The notes beneath the pieces were generated by a model. It did no database searches. It was not told the DNA's origin and saw only the letters and a program-made list of their open reading frames with translations. A program made the position numbers and the translations under genes. From the NCBI GenBank assembly GCA_023374045.1, contig CM041782.1, positions 248,029,882 to 248,093,881 of the forward strand: 64,000 bases of DNA, written 5' to 3'. This document shows, piece by piece, positions 32,203 through 43,757 of this stretch; position 1 is the stretch's first letter; each line of letters starts with the position of its first letter. This stretch comes from Limonium bicolor. Taxonomy: Eukaryota > Streptophyta > Magnoliopsida > Caryophyllales > Plumbaginaceae.

Positions 32203-33697
32203 TGATAAGTGCAAAACATATAGACTTTTAGGGTTTAAATACCTTATGAATTGTAATATCTGAAACACGTGTTTCCCACTTATTATGCGTTTTTTCCTAA
32301 GATTTATGTTTTGATATGAACTAATGCATTTTATATGTTCAATGTAGGAAAGAGACATGTAATTAAGTAGATTTACTCATGAGAATTCCAACCCAACAAA
32401 TGGGGATTAAAACGGAGCTGAAATGAATATTTAGAAGCTAACTAATTATCGTCCGAACCAGGCTGGTCCAGACACATGTTCGGACACGTCTATTTGGACG
32501 GTATTAGAGACGTCCGCTCATATTTGTGCGGATAGAGAGGCGGACACAACAAAGGGGGGACAAGACTAAGAGACGTCCGGTGAAATAAGGGCGGACAAAG
32601 GGACGGACAAGACTAAGAGACATCCGGGGATTTGTACACGGACGCAGGACGGACATGCACCGCACCTCTGTTTTCCATGTCGACAGTTCCATTATGCATG
32701 TCGACGAGACTCACTACACAGCCCTCCTTGTCTACTTATTCAAATTCCTCTACTATATAAACCCATTCCTCCATTGCTAATCAGGATCTATCATCATCTA
32801 TCCTTCATCGATCCACTACACCACAAATCACACGTTCATCCCATTTCTCTCTCCCGTCTTCTCCATTTTGTTTTCTTTTCATTCCACCATATCCACCTCT
32901 AGTCCTACGTATACAAATAGAGACCAAATCTAGGAGTCGATGATTTCGACTACTCTTGTTTCTATTTATCTATTTAATATGTTAGGCTAGAATATATATA
33001 TTCTGGGAATGGTTTATTATGTGTTTGTATTAATTATGCAATATATTTTATCGGTTTATTTTTAATACAGTTTGTTATGATTAAGTTTATCTCTCGCCTT
33101 TTAATAAATTACATGAATTTATTAAAATGCTTTACTAAATCTATTTTGATCAGGCCCGTGATAAATAGACAGGTTAATTAAGCCGTAAATCTATAGAAAA
33201 CTTGTTATGATTTAATAAGTTAGTATTTTCAGACGCAAATATAATTTCTCGCACTTAATGTCCATTTACATGTGTTTTGCTCGAATCTAGATTAGACCAA
33301 GCATTTTCTGGTAAACGAGTTCTTTTGAGTCTATGATTTAGTCCTTAAGATAATAACAGGAATTTAGCAAACTATTATAATAGAACCGGTAGACATAGAA
33401 TATTTGAGCAGACTATAATAACCTCACCCAAAGTTCCGTTTAATTTACCTTTTACTTAGTTTATTTTATCTTTCCTTTTTATTTGTAAAAACAAGTCAAT
33501 TAATCCCCTTTTTGTGACAAAGCTTAGGTACTTAATAATTCTCCTTAGTCTCACGGTTCGATATCTGGTCGCCTACACTTTACTATACTACTGCGACCGG
33601 ATTTTGTTTGTAGCCCGTAAGGTATTTTGAGTTTTTAATTTCTTTTTCATTGTTTTAATTACACCAGTTCAACCTCTCTCATTTTATCTTGTCTGCA
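32203..33697 (+). repeat. 3' LTR of the Athila-like gag-only element
   Basis: Near-identical to 26424-27940. It retains CTATATAAACCC near 32753, a possible TATA box that is altered in the left copy. Confidence 0.88.
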
Positions 33698-36600
33698 TCT
33701 ACCTACTACCTCATAGCGATCCCTTATTGCGTACCATATTCATGCTCATTATACGACATCATTTTTACAGTCTCTGCTACTGTGGTAGCTCATCTTTACT
33801 CATGGCCATTGTTGTTGGCTTCATTTCCTTATGGTGTGAATACACCGATGGTTTCCTATGTTCGTGTGTATGACGGTTGTCGTAGCATACCGCAATGTTA
33901 CTATCTTCCTAATATGGAGATGTTTATTGCAATTTAGGTTTCATGTGTAGGTTAGCTTACCTCACATTGTTTCATCATTTATGATATAATTTGCCAAATA
34001 TCTTGGTTGATAAGCTCTCCTGAGCGTTGGTCAATCGTGGTGTTTGATGTGCATTCACATTGATTGTTTCTGACAATTACTGTCTCCAGTGCTGAGCGTT
34101 GGTAAGGCTCTAGCAGTGTAGTTCGACTTTTGTATGTACATCACCGGGACATCCCAAGCAACTCCAAGGTTTTCTGGTCCCGTTCCATCATTGATAAATG
34201 AAGTTCTTGTTGAGAGGCTTGTTTCCACTCATAGGTCTCATGACACGATTTACCATGTTGGTGTTTACACAACGGTTCACCACATGCTTGGGTGCATATG
34301 GAGTATGCTTACTCCTTTAAGTCGTAATGGTTTGGAAATATCATTTCCTTATTCCATCGCCCCTTGGCAATATCTATATGCGTAGGCTTTATTGTTATAG
34401 TAGATGGAAGCCTTTTCTAAGGGTTCACATCTTCACCACATTGGCGGTCTTTGGTTAACGAGAGGTACCTTTCCTCGAGTTCCTCGTAGTGTCCAAGTGT
34501 GGACTAGGCCAATGTTGGCATTATCACGATTCCTATGCCTCTGTGTTACCATGCGATAGAAGGCCTGAAGGGCATTAAAAGCTTCATCAACTGTATACTA
34601 GGCTGATGCTCTAGTGACAGTGACATTGCGGTAGCCGTTACTCCAAGCCACTCATTAAGTTGAGTGCAAATTGGGTGGTTCAATTGTCAGTCTATTTGTA
34701 GTATGGAGCAATATCTCTTGCAAGTCTTGTTAGTAGGTAGTGTGGGTTTTACAACCGTTTGAGTTTGCATAACGTATTAGGTTCATGGCTTTTAAGCCTT
34801 ATTGCTGCAGGCTATGCTTTTTGCAAGCTGTTTATATATGTTTCCACTCCTTGTATACCCCATAGGTTGGAGGTATTGCTGGGCTCTATGGTAAGTCGTG
34901 ACATCACGCTTCCGTTCATAGGAGGCCTCTTTAGGCAATATGGTGTTCATCAGAGCCCTTTTGTGGTTGAGGGTATTTCCTGTTAAGTGAAATCCCTTCG
35001 GTGTCCTAACCGAGTGTTCGTTCTAGCTCCCGTGCTCTTATCATGTCGCTTTGTTCGACTGCTGTAAACTCAGACCCCTTCAAGGATTGCTCCTGGGTGT
35101 TGTTAGTTACGCCGTTACATCCGGTTATTGTTTATGATATGTTGTGTCCACTATACCGCCTTGTGGTATTGTATTTGAACTATTCCTTTTAGGGTTATAA
35201 CGTCTCTCGTTCTTGGGTAGACTGCTTATACTTCCTCCTAGTGTTTTAGACTAGGTTTAAAATCCTCTCAATGATGGATTATACTTCGTGGTAATTTTGT
35301 GATTGCTCTTGGGAAATCCGTCCCGTTTGTTGAGCATTGTTGTGTTCACGTTAGGCATTTGCCTTACGGTGTTTAGGCTGGGTATCCCTTCCAGCTGTCG
35401 TGTATTTGCTTGAAGTCTTTGAGACATATCCAATGTCTATACTTACTAGTTTGTGCTCTTTGAACTTCTTGTTTCTTATTCCTTATCTTCAGATGGATTC
35501 TCTGAGGTCTTTTATGTATGTTACTTAGCTGTATTCCTTCTCCCTGATCGTCTGAGGTGTCCTGCTATTCTGCTTGAACTTACTGATGGTCCGTAGAACG
35601 GAGTTGACTACTTCCCGTGTTTCATACACTACATGTATACATACGTGGGGTACCTTGTTGTTACGTTACCATGTACCCGACTATCCGTCAAGCCCGCAAG
35701 CTCCTTCTGAGTGCGGTCGTCCCACATCCTGTATTTGGGTACACTCGTAGTGTTCGTCACACGCCTAGGTGAAGTATTCTATTGTCAACTCCTCTTGTAT
35801 CATTCTATGATACTCACTGTAATTCTGTTGGTTTGGTTTTAAAATCCAGGGTTTAAAAGAAGGTTGTGGTTTTGAAAGAAAATTTTGGTTTTTAAATAAC
35901 GTTTCGGTGTTAAAAGCAGTTCTTCATGGCATAGCCATGTTTGAGGTCTTGACCAGGTCTAGCTTCTCGCTGACTGGTATGTTCTTAATACAATGGTCGG
36001 GCTGTTAAGCCTTTCCAAGGTTTCATTCTTCCAGTTTTTAAGATGCGTGATCCTGTAGTCGCTTCATTGCGGTCACTTACTATGTACTTGTGGTGTGTTA
36101 GGGTTCCTCTACATGTTCCTTTTCTTACCGCACTTGTTGTGGCAAGTGCGTGGTACTGATGGTTTTTGGACAAACCTATACCGATCACGGTATGGTTTCC
36201 ATTCGTATTGGTAGTCTTATCAACTCTTCCCTTGATCTTATTGATCCATGTTTGGTATTCGATCTTTTAGGTAGCTTCTCAGTGATCGGGACATGGCTGT
36301 CGTAGATCTGGGTACTTTTCCAATCCATGGAGATTCCTATTTATTTGGATTGTGTTTTTCTTGTTGCTCACTCCCATATGTTTACCGTGGTTACTGAGCC
36401 TTAGTTTGTTTAGGCATTACTCCTATAGTCCTCTCGGGTTATATCTTGTGAATATTCTCGTAGCAGTGTAAGCTATGTTGGCCAGGTATTGTAACCTCTT
36501 TGGCGTTAGTTTTTGGAGTTAATCACTCATGACTATGTCCGTAGTTAGTTGGTATACCGTTGGTGGTATTATTAGATATTATTGTCCCGTAGACTTGTGT

Positions 36601-37082
36601 CTCGGGCTTTGTTATTGTTTTTCCTTCCACGTCGTTGCACGCTTAGTGCTCCTTTTCCTGCTGCTGGTTGACTAGCTGGGTTTCGCGACTGCTGAGCATG
36701 TCGCCCCATGCTGTTGTAAGTTGTATCCTCTTTATGGCTGGAGTGCTCATTCAACTGCTATTAAGTGCGGGTATTGTTATTCAACCGAGAACCATCTCCG
36801 GGACTTCCAATTCTTGGAATCTTCCATTTGCCAGGTTCTTGTTACCATATGATTACTTCTTCGCACCGCCAGATCGGATTTCCCCGAGTATGAGAGGACT
36901 TTCCTTCTCTCTGGCGTTCCTTCCCAAGTTATACAGTGGGTTTGTGGAGGGCGGGACTGATATTGTAGTTATCCGGCACTCACCCGGAGTTCCTAACTAG
37001 CATATCTCTTTGCTATCACTCACCCTTAGCCCTAAGCTTCTAATTCCTAACTCGTATTTCTAGTCATCAGAGCAATACTTCA
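33698..37082 (-). other. Leader/gag-proximal region of a family-A element, decayed
   Basis: Lies downstream, on the minus strand, of the iMet primer site at 37083-37093, so by position it is the internal 5' part of the element whose LTR is A2. No frame longer than about 110 residues is open on either strand and I recognise no gag. It may be a long non-coding leader or heavily mutated gag. Confidence 0.5.
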
Positions 37083-37093
37083 CTCTGATACCA
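37083..37093 (-). promoter_or_regulatory. Primer binding site, tRNA-iMet
   Basis: Minus-strand TGGTATCAGAG five bases from the LTR A2 terminus. Complement of the initiator tRNA-Met 3' end, as used by chromoviruses and copia elements. Confidence 0.85.
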
Positions 37094-37606
37094 CTTTTTG
37101 TAACACCCCTACCACAAATACCGTCATTACTGTCCAATCACATGTACTTACATACCTTCGCAGCGGATACTTACATACACAACGTGGTGATACAAACGCC
37201 GTTAGCCACACACGTGACTAACAAGCTACTACTACTACCCATACAACATCGGTCTGATAACGGAATATCCTAGTGCTACACAATACAAACTGTTGTACTA
37301 CGATTACAACCGGGTAGTACAACTTCCCATTCAATACAATGCTCCATTACCATACCATACATACTATGTAACATACCGAGTTTACTAAGTTCCAAATACA
37401 AATATAATACCTCTTCCAAGTTCATACATACTCTTTAAGAGTCTACATATACCCATTCCTCACATCTACATGCTTACAATACATAAGGTGTACCCCCTTG
37501 GTACACTACTACTTCAAGGCTACAAGCCTTACACAATTTACTACTTTCTACATTTCCTTCCTAGCCGTCAAACATAGCTGCTGATCTCTTACTGTGGCCG
37601 TAACCG

Positions 37607-37730
37607 CTTCGGGTACCTACACACTAAAAACGTTGCCCCTAGGGGCTCAGCTTTCGCTGCATATGACTTCCGCATACCCCGCGAACTAGCGAGGGTACGC
37701 CGACCACTTGGTCGAATACATGCAATTCAT
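37607..37730 (-). promoter_or_regulatory. Conserved LTR terminal hairpin module, copy A2
   Basis: Minus-strand CGACCA-AG-TGGTCG, TACCCT...GGGGTA, GCCCCTAGGGGC (37635-37646) and a downstream GTAGGTAC, in the common order. Confidence 0.7.
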
Positions 37731-38560
37731 TTTACAAGTACATACATACATACATACATACATGCTTCATACATCATACTACAATACTACGCAAGGTATA
37801 CATACATACGCACAGTACAATACACACAGGAAGACAATACAAGTCAACCAATACATACTTACCTTCTTCCGAAATACACATACACAATAAATACACATTA
37901 CATACTCAATACACAATACTTGTTAGCTCCATTTGTCCCCCCCCCCCCCCCGGGTTAATCGGGTGGAGATTACTCTTTTACTCAGGGTCAATGACTTACA
38001 CCAGCCAAGACCATTACTCATACAATACTTTACTTTACTTACTACTTACTCAAGTCAAGTCGTCGGGACCTTCGGCCCAGGGACTACTCTATCCCACCAC
38101 CGGGATTTACTTGGTTCACTAATCTAGGATGCTACCCACATAAGGGGTTTGGGTTGTTGACCAGTTTAAGAACCAGGAATCGGATCCAACCTCTTGTGTC
38201 TCCTCATCCTCACGCGTGGCCGAAACTATATCGGACTTCTACTCAATCCAATTTACTCAATACTTAAGTTAGGAGTTAGGTACTTAGAAATTAGTAGAAG
38301 TTATTCACATCCAAGCCACACAATAATTCAATACTCCCATACACATACATACAAGGTATAATATATTACACAAATACAATACAAGGCATACACACTTATC
38401 TTCATCAATTCATTTCATGAATTATACAAACTATTGTTCAAGACAAATATATCAAGAACAATATAAACAAGCACATGTAAGTGCAATAAAGTCTGATTCA
38501 TGCATTTATCTTATTTAGGTGATCAAATAAGCACACAAATCGGGTAACCAGGTTAGGATA

Positions 38561-38590
38561 CAGAGTATGAAGAAATCATACCGTTCACCG
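38561..38590 (-). promoter_or_regulatory. Conserved LTR block 2, copy A2
   Basis: Minus-strand CGGTGAACGGTATGATTTCT then TCATACTCTG. Confidence 0.58.
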
Positions 38591-38903
38591 TTGACTTGGA
38601 ATCACCGACTCCCCTTCGATATTTGACTATTCGAATCCTATCACATACATGCGATCGAGTGGTTAATTAACTATAATTAACCTTACTTATTACCTTTCTA
38701 AGGTTTCTCAGTTTATAATTACAAACTCATTGTTATTCAAATCCTTTTACATAAGTTACTTACTTACAATTATTTTCTAAGCTTGTTTATAGCCTTAATG
38801 ACCATTAAACATCATTAATCAAGTGTTAATTACCTTATACTATCATTACCCATCATTACCCTTCTTTAGATTAGCTTTAAAATGGATTCTGTGAAGAAAA
38901 TGG

Positions 38904-39090
38904 GGTGGTCCTGGTTTGTGTCCGGGTTTACAATCCCGGACCATCTCTTCAGAGATGTTTCTGTCAAATTTTTAAGGTGGTCCGGGTTTGTGTACTTGTT
39001 TGCAAACCCGAACCATCCTTCAGCGAGAGTTTCTGTCAAGTTTTTGAGGTGGTCCTGGTTTGTGTACTTGTTTGCAAACCGGACCATCCT
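38904..39090 (-). repeat. Three hairpins at about 72 bp period in LTR A2
   Basis: GTCCGGGTTTG-type arms near 38906, 38978 and 39050. A fourth unit is scrambled into repeats of TTGTGTACTTGTT (39110-39160). Confidence 0.75.
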
Positions 39091-40494
39091 TCAGCGAGAG
39101 TTTCTGTTGCGTACTTATTTGTGTACTTGTTTGTGTACTTGTTTGCAAACAAGTACGAATTCAGTCTGTTGCCAATTTACAGTTTTAAGCTCTGTTCTCA
39201 CTTCAATCCTTTGCCTGTTTCTTTACCAATATTCCCACATTAACTCTAGCATGTTTTAGCACTAAATCAACACTCTAAACTCCCTTAATTCATTCCTTAA
39301 ACTCATCACCCATTTCTTCGTTTCCTTACATCATTTTCCCACTGTTAATGCTCCTAAACCCTCTGTTACAAATTTGCTCATCCTCTCTTCACTAACCCAA
39401 TGGTTCTTTCATTGCCTTACCTCCATCCCAAGTCTTACCCATATATAACATTCAATCACATCTAGTCTCCAGGTGATTAACTACTCAATCAAACTCCAAA
39501 ACACACCTAGTCATCCTAGGTTTCTCCCATATCATTTCACACTCATGTCACCTAGTTCCCAATGAAATTTTGACAATGTTTCCTTACAATTCTACACATT
39601 CCCAAAGCATTACTTTCATCCAATTAAGCCTACTAACTAGCCATATCCACAAGGGATACTAACAGCACAAAATTCCTGCACACTCTCAACAATAATCCCA
39701 TTGTGCATTTAACTTAAATACTTGGCTCTAAGGCCCTTAAACATTAATATACACAACACCAATATAATCTCATTCCTTTATTACCATTGTAGTAGCATTA
39801 CACCATCCTAAAGCAAGATAATTACTCATACACAACCACTAAAATCTGTACAAAGGTAGATTCATTAGCTTGGTGCTACTAGTTTCTTTTTCTTTCTTTC
39901 GTTCTCCTTTCTTCTTCTCCTTTCCTTGTTTCTGGTTCTTGCTTTTCAAACCGTTCAAAGGGGGTTCAATGTACTAACACTACAGACCATGTGTTATACC
40001 CAAAATTTTGACCCCCTGGTTAGGGTCTACGAGGTACTGGTGTTGTGAGAGGCATTTTAATCAAGCGGTGAGGGATCCCGGCCCGATCGGCACATTCCAT
40101 GGCATGGGGAGCAGCTTCGTCACTTTCAGGGGCGTTTTGGTAATCTTTAAAGGCTCCTAAGACCTCTTGTAAGCTTTCTCTCTCCTCCAAAGGATGCCCA
40201 AATCAGCTTGAAACGCTTTGATATTTTAACCCATGAAAGAGGATGACATTTTAAGCATAATGGCGTTGGAATTTTGATTTTTTCGAATTTCCAATAATTT
40301 TCTAGCAATTTCTGACTGAATCTGACGAGAAATTCAATTTAAAAATATTCCAATATTCAAAAATTCGGTTCCACCTCAGAAAATTCATAATATCCATCCT
40401 TGACATGTGGTTTAAAATCTCACAGCGAAATTCATTGGGGAAGTCACTTAATTAAATCTTACTTTTACTAGATTTTCTTTATCTTTAAGAAAGT

Positions 40495-40503
40495 CTATAT
40501 AAG
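40495..40503 (+). promoter_or_regulatory. TATA box of LTR E1
   Basis: CTATATAAG about 500 bp into the LTR, followed by a transcript-like CTCAAGAACCCTAGAG. Confidence 0.55.
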
Positions 40504-41084
40504 GGGATAGGTTTTTGGATAAGAAGAAGAACCTCATATGCTCAAGAACCCTAGAGAATCAGAAAACACAGCCTCCTCACTCTCTCTCACGTTTTCCAAC
40601 ACCCGGCCACCTAAATCATACCGAAAATCCCCCGAAATCACCATCTAAACACGTTTTCCAATCCCCAAAGCATCAATAGTCATCAAAACCCCACAAAAAC
40701 ACACCAAAACGTGAAGAAACAGCAAGAACAACCAACAACCAGAAGCTTGGGTCGAAATCCTCTCGGGTCTGCCATCAACGGAGCACTCGACGAATCCCGG
40801 TGTGAAGAAACATTGTGAATCCGAAGGTAAAAACAGGTAGAAACTCCACTTCCCTAATTCTCCACGGTGTTATCTGTCTTGCCTCAAAATTTGGGCTCAA
40901 ACTAACCTTCGTACGCTTCTGTATTGCTGTTTATTCAAGCTTCTGTCCAATAACTTGTTTACCAAGTTTCGTGCATAATTCGAATTAAAATTGAGAACTT
41001 TCGATCACTAACGCATTGTACATCTTTCAGGCTACACACCCATAAAATTTAAGCCAAAAACACCTTCGGGAACAGCCTTAACGC

Positions 41085-41345
41085 CGCCGTCCGAGGGTGG
41101 TCCGCACCCACGGACGTCATGTCCGGGGTCCCGGACTCCCTGTCCGTAAGACCGGACACCACGGACAGCGGCGAGATTTTTAAATTTAAAAATTTAGGTT
41201 TTTCTAATAATGTCCGGGCCCACGGACGGCCAGTCTGTGGCCCCCGGACTTTACAATTTTCTGTTTTCTATTTAATTCGACTTTTATTTTCATATAGGTT
41301 AACTAGGGTCCGTGGTCTCGGACATTAGGTCCGTGGCCACGGACG
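41085..41345 (+). repeat. GTCCG palindrome cluster in LTR E1
   Basis: Repeated GTCCG and CGGAC words, including GTCCGTGGCCACGGAC (41329-41344), a perfect palindrome, and TCCGGGGTCCCGGA near 41122. Spacing is irregular, unlike families A to C. Confidence 0.7.
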
Positions 41346-41617
41346 GAAACAAAATTTGACCTAATTCTGCCTCCGAAACCCTAGTTTAGGTAATTTTAAT
41401 TTCCACTTAATTTTCTGTCAAAAAATGCTAAAAAACACAAAAAAACAGAAGCGCGCACTTAGGGTAAAAATGCAACTTTGAAAAAGCCGTAATTAAACCA
41501 AGTAGAGGAAAAACGACCTAGGAGGGGTAATGAAAGTAATTGAACCCTAATTAAGTCGAATATCGAGCCCCCAAACCCGAACTCTCCTTTCCTAATTTGA
41601 TCTAGGTTAAAATTAGG

Positions 41618-41626
41618 TGGCGACTC
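41618..41626 (+). promoter_or_regulatory. Primer binding site, probably tRNA-Arg type
   Basis: TGGCGACTC, the start of the PBS used by Ogre-type elements, directly after LTR E1. Downstream bases no longer match. Confidence 0.55.
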
Positions 41627-41639
41627 ATAATAGGTTCCA

Positions 41640-42960
41640 GTGAGCTAGCTTAGGTTTTAATAATTATTGTTATATGACATAGTTATTAATCTTAGACTAA
41701 GTGGACCTAAAACCCGGTTAGATCCTAATCAACTTTAATCAACATAGGATAGGGTTTAAAATCGAGGCTCACACCATGCCCAAGAATTACAATGAGCATT
41801 ATGAAGACATTTAAGTTCCTAAATCAACCTTAAAATGCAAAGAAGGGTTTTAAGCCCTAGAATGAGGATTTACCTTCCAAGTCCCTAGGTAAGGGTTTAG
41901 CTAATGAAAAAACAATATTCCAGCACCCCTTTGAAGATTGCAAACCGGCTGGAACATAAAACATGGAGGGTTCAACGTGGGATTTTTATTTTGTAAAGGA
42001 AAAGCTATAAAAGAGAAATTTTTAAGCTTCTTTTTACCTTAGAATTACAAGGAGAGGATGAAGATCAAAATGCTCTTCTCCAAGCTACAAATGAGGCTAC
42101 AGCCATGGTGATGAAGTTGGACTTTTCGATTTTTGAAGGGGTAGAAATGTGCTCCAAGAATAAGGGAATCTAATGGCATAATTTTTGCGGCATTTGGACT
42201 TTGTTTGCACCTTCAACCATGGAGAGGAAGAGAGGGCTGAGTGGAGGGCTCCAAAATCGCCATTACTCGCTGGAGAAGAAGAAGAAAGAATTCAGACAGG
42301 GGGAGTGAGTACGGAGAAATGAGGAGGAGAGAGAATTAAAGTTGCTTTTTACTTTTTTGTTTACTCTTTACTTTTTTTTTTCTTTTGTGTATTAGAGTGT
42401 GTGAGAGAGAGGTGGGAACCGAGACACACACACACACACTCTCTCATTCAGATTTTATTTTTCTTATTTGCAAAATGGGACACATTAGTTTGTTCTTATT
42501 ATAGTTTACACCCCATAGTTTCCCATTTTTGCAGTTTCTACTATTTTCTCATTTAATTGATTTTATTGGTTTTAGACGTTCATTAATGTTTATTAATGAC
42601 TATTCGGTTGACCAAAATTGTAACAAGTCTATTTAACCCGCTTAAAGTCGTGTTTTCCTAGTTTCCTCGAAAAACGCGCTTTAAGGTTCGTTTGTGGTTT
42701 TAATCCATTTTATGGATCCGGTTTCTTCGAGAATTGTTCCCTTATATTATTAGGCATTATTAAGACTTAAGAATTCATATAATACTCTAACCTAGGTCCC
42801 GTACCTCCTATGGTTATTTAACACTTATTTAGCGTTGTGGGCGTTGGTTTTCAACCCTTTAAGTATTGAGCTTGAAACTTCAACGTTCGATTTTCAATTA
42901 GAACAATTAAACCAAAATTATAAAATTAGCTTAATTAATCTAACAGACCCACACACACCT
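41640..42960 (-). repeat. Fragment of a family-C-like LTR, minus strand
   Basis: The minus strand around 42660-42830 runs parallel to 21150-21300 of LTR C (for example CCCGAAGAAAACGGATCC versus CTCGAAGAAACCGGATCC, and TTAAAGCACGTTTTTCGAG versus TTAAAGCGCGTTTTTCGAG). Parallels continue to about 41960 with AAAATTTCTCCACGTTGAA-type sequence. Both ends are uncertain because the fragment is squeezed between two inverted primer-site ends. A (CA)n/(GA)n stretch lies at 42390-42450. Confidence 0.65.
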
Positions 42961-42965
42961 AAATA

Positions 42966-42974
42966 GAGTCGCCA
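42966..42974 (-). promoter_or_regulatory. Primer binding site, probably tRNA-Arg type, inverted
   Basis: Minus-strand TGGCGACTC next to an LTR end that matches LTR E1. Faces the site at 41618-41626. Confidence 0.55.
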
Positions 42975-43757
42975 CCTAAGTTTTAACCTTTTAAACTAGG
43001 AAAGGAAATATTGTTACAATTCTTAGAGTTCTGGGTCGGGGGCTTGGTATGAAATTTATAAGGGTTCAAATTCTTTCATTACCCTCACAAACTTCTTTTC
43101 CTTTACTATTATAACTCTAAGGCTGAGCAATTTACGAAATTATCCTATGATTCCTAATGTAGAAAGACAGTAACCCATAGTGTTTATGGTATTTTGAATT
43201 TTAATCGAACATTCCATGTCATAAATGGTCTTTTCCAAAGAAATAAAAAAAACAATTAAATTAGCCTAGAGAACCTTTCGAGCAGGCTATCATCTAAAAG
43301 AAAAAGATTAGTCATCTTGTTTCCTAACACTTAAAACTTACGATCTATCTATGTAATTCAAGGAAGAAATATAATATATTAACAAACTAACTAGTGGACA
43401 ATATCTAAAAACTTAATGCTAATACTGTATAACATAAAGAAAAGATCAATTTGCTACTAATATAATAAGCAGATGCATCCCAGTAATTACCCACGCATGA
43501 AGCCAATGTAAGAGGAAATTATCCCCCGTTTTGACTTTGACAAGGACTGATAACAATAAGAGAGTATATACCTTTGTATATAGTCCCGCCGTCGTTGCTA
43601 TCTTCATCTCTGCAATCAATTGCTGATCATGATCACCAGCGACCACGATTGAATTTGAATATACTGACGATCACGCATGTATGATGGATCGCAATGCTTG
43701 TTCGGAGTGGATGTTTGAACAAAACGAAGACAGTGGTTCCACCTTCGACAGCAACCC
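42975..43757 (-). repeat. Tat/Ogre-like LTR, minus strand, 3' part
   Basis: The first 120 bp match the end of LTR E1 in inverted orientation (AAGCCCCCGACCCAGAACTC versus GAGCCCCCAAACCCGAACTC). 43478-43757 is a close copy of 52411-52687. The part at 42975-43477 is therefore probably continuous with 52411-54346, the two having been separated by the 43758-52410 block. Confidence 0.55.
43478..43757. repeat. 280-bp direct repeat, left copy
   Basis: Near-identical to 52411-52687 (a few substitutions and single-base indels). It brackets the block with the copia element. A short plus frame (MMDRNACSEWMFEQNEDSGS) spans the right half but is broken in the other copy. Confidence 0.85.

Larger units (their letters stand above)
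26030..33697 (+). mobile_element. Gag-only Athila-like element with duplicated 3' end
   Basis: Plus-strand LTR element with LTRs at 26424-27940 and 32203-33697, a perfect tRNA-Asp PBS and one gag-like coding region, but no protease, reverse transcriptase or integrase. Homology between the left and right copies begins 394 bp upstream of the left LTR, so the left LTR is preceded by its own 3' untranslated region and PPT. This is the arrangement [3' UTR]-LTR-internal-LTR expected from unequal recombination between tandem copies. It would depend on enzymes from an autonomous relative. No clear 5-bp duplication is found: TCTAC follows the right LTR, and CCTAC precedes 25949, which is only an approximate match. 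Confidence 0.85.
37099..39991 (-). repeat. 5' LTR, family A, truncated (copy A2)
   Basis: Plus strand begins TGTAACACCCC and is the reverse complement of the 3' part of LTR A1 (13092 backwards). With the iMet PBS next to it, this is a 5' LTR on the minus strand. Its upstream end is cut at 39992 by another LTR. It has the same three-unit array, block 2 and terminal module as A1, plus (CATA)n near 37737-37760 and a run of 15 C at 37937-37951. Confidence 0.85.
39992..41617 (+). repeat. Tat/Ogre-like LTR (copy E1)
   Basis: Starts TGTTATACCCAAAATTTTG inside LTR A2 and ends just before a TGGCGACTC primer site. It has a TATA box at 40495-40503 and a cluster of GTCCG/CGGAC words with a perfect 16-base palindrome (41085-41345). 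The last 100 bp match, in inverted orientation, 42975-43095. CCATG precedes it; no matching duplication was found. Confidence 0.65.

Noticed and set aside
25940..33702. Target duplication CCTAC/TCTAC for the gag-only element
   Set aside because: One mismatch, and the left position is 80 bp before the first detectable homology; not convincing.
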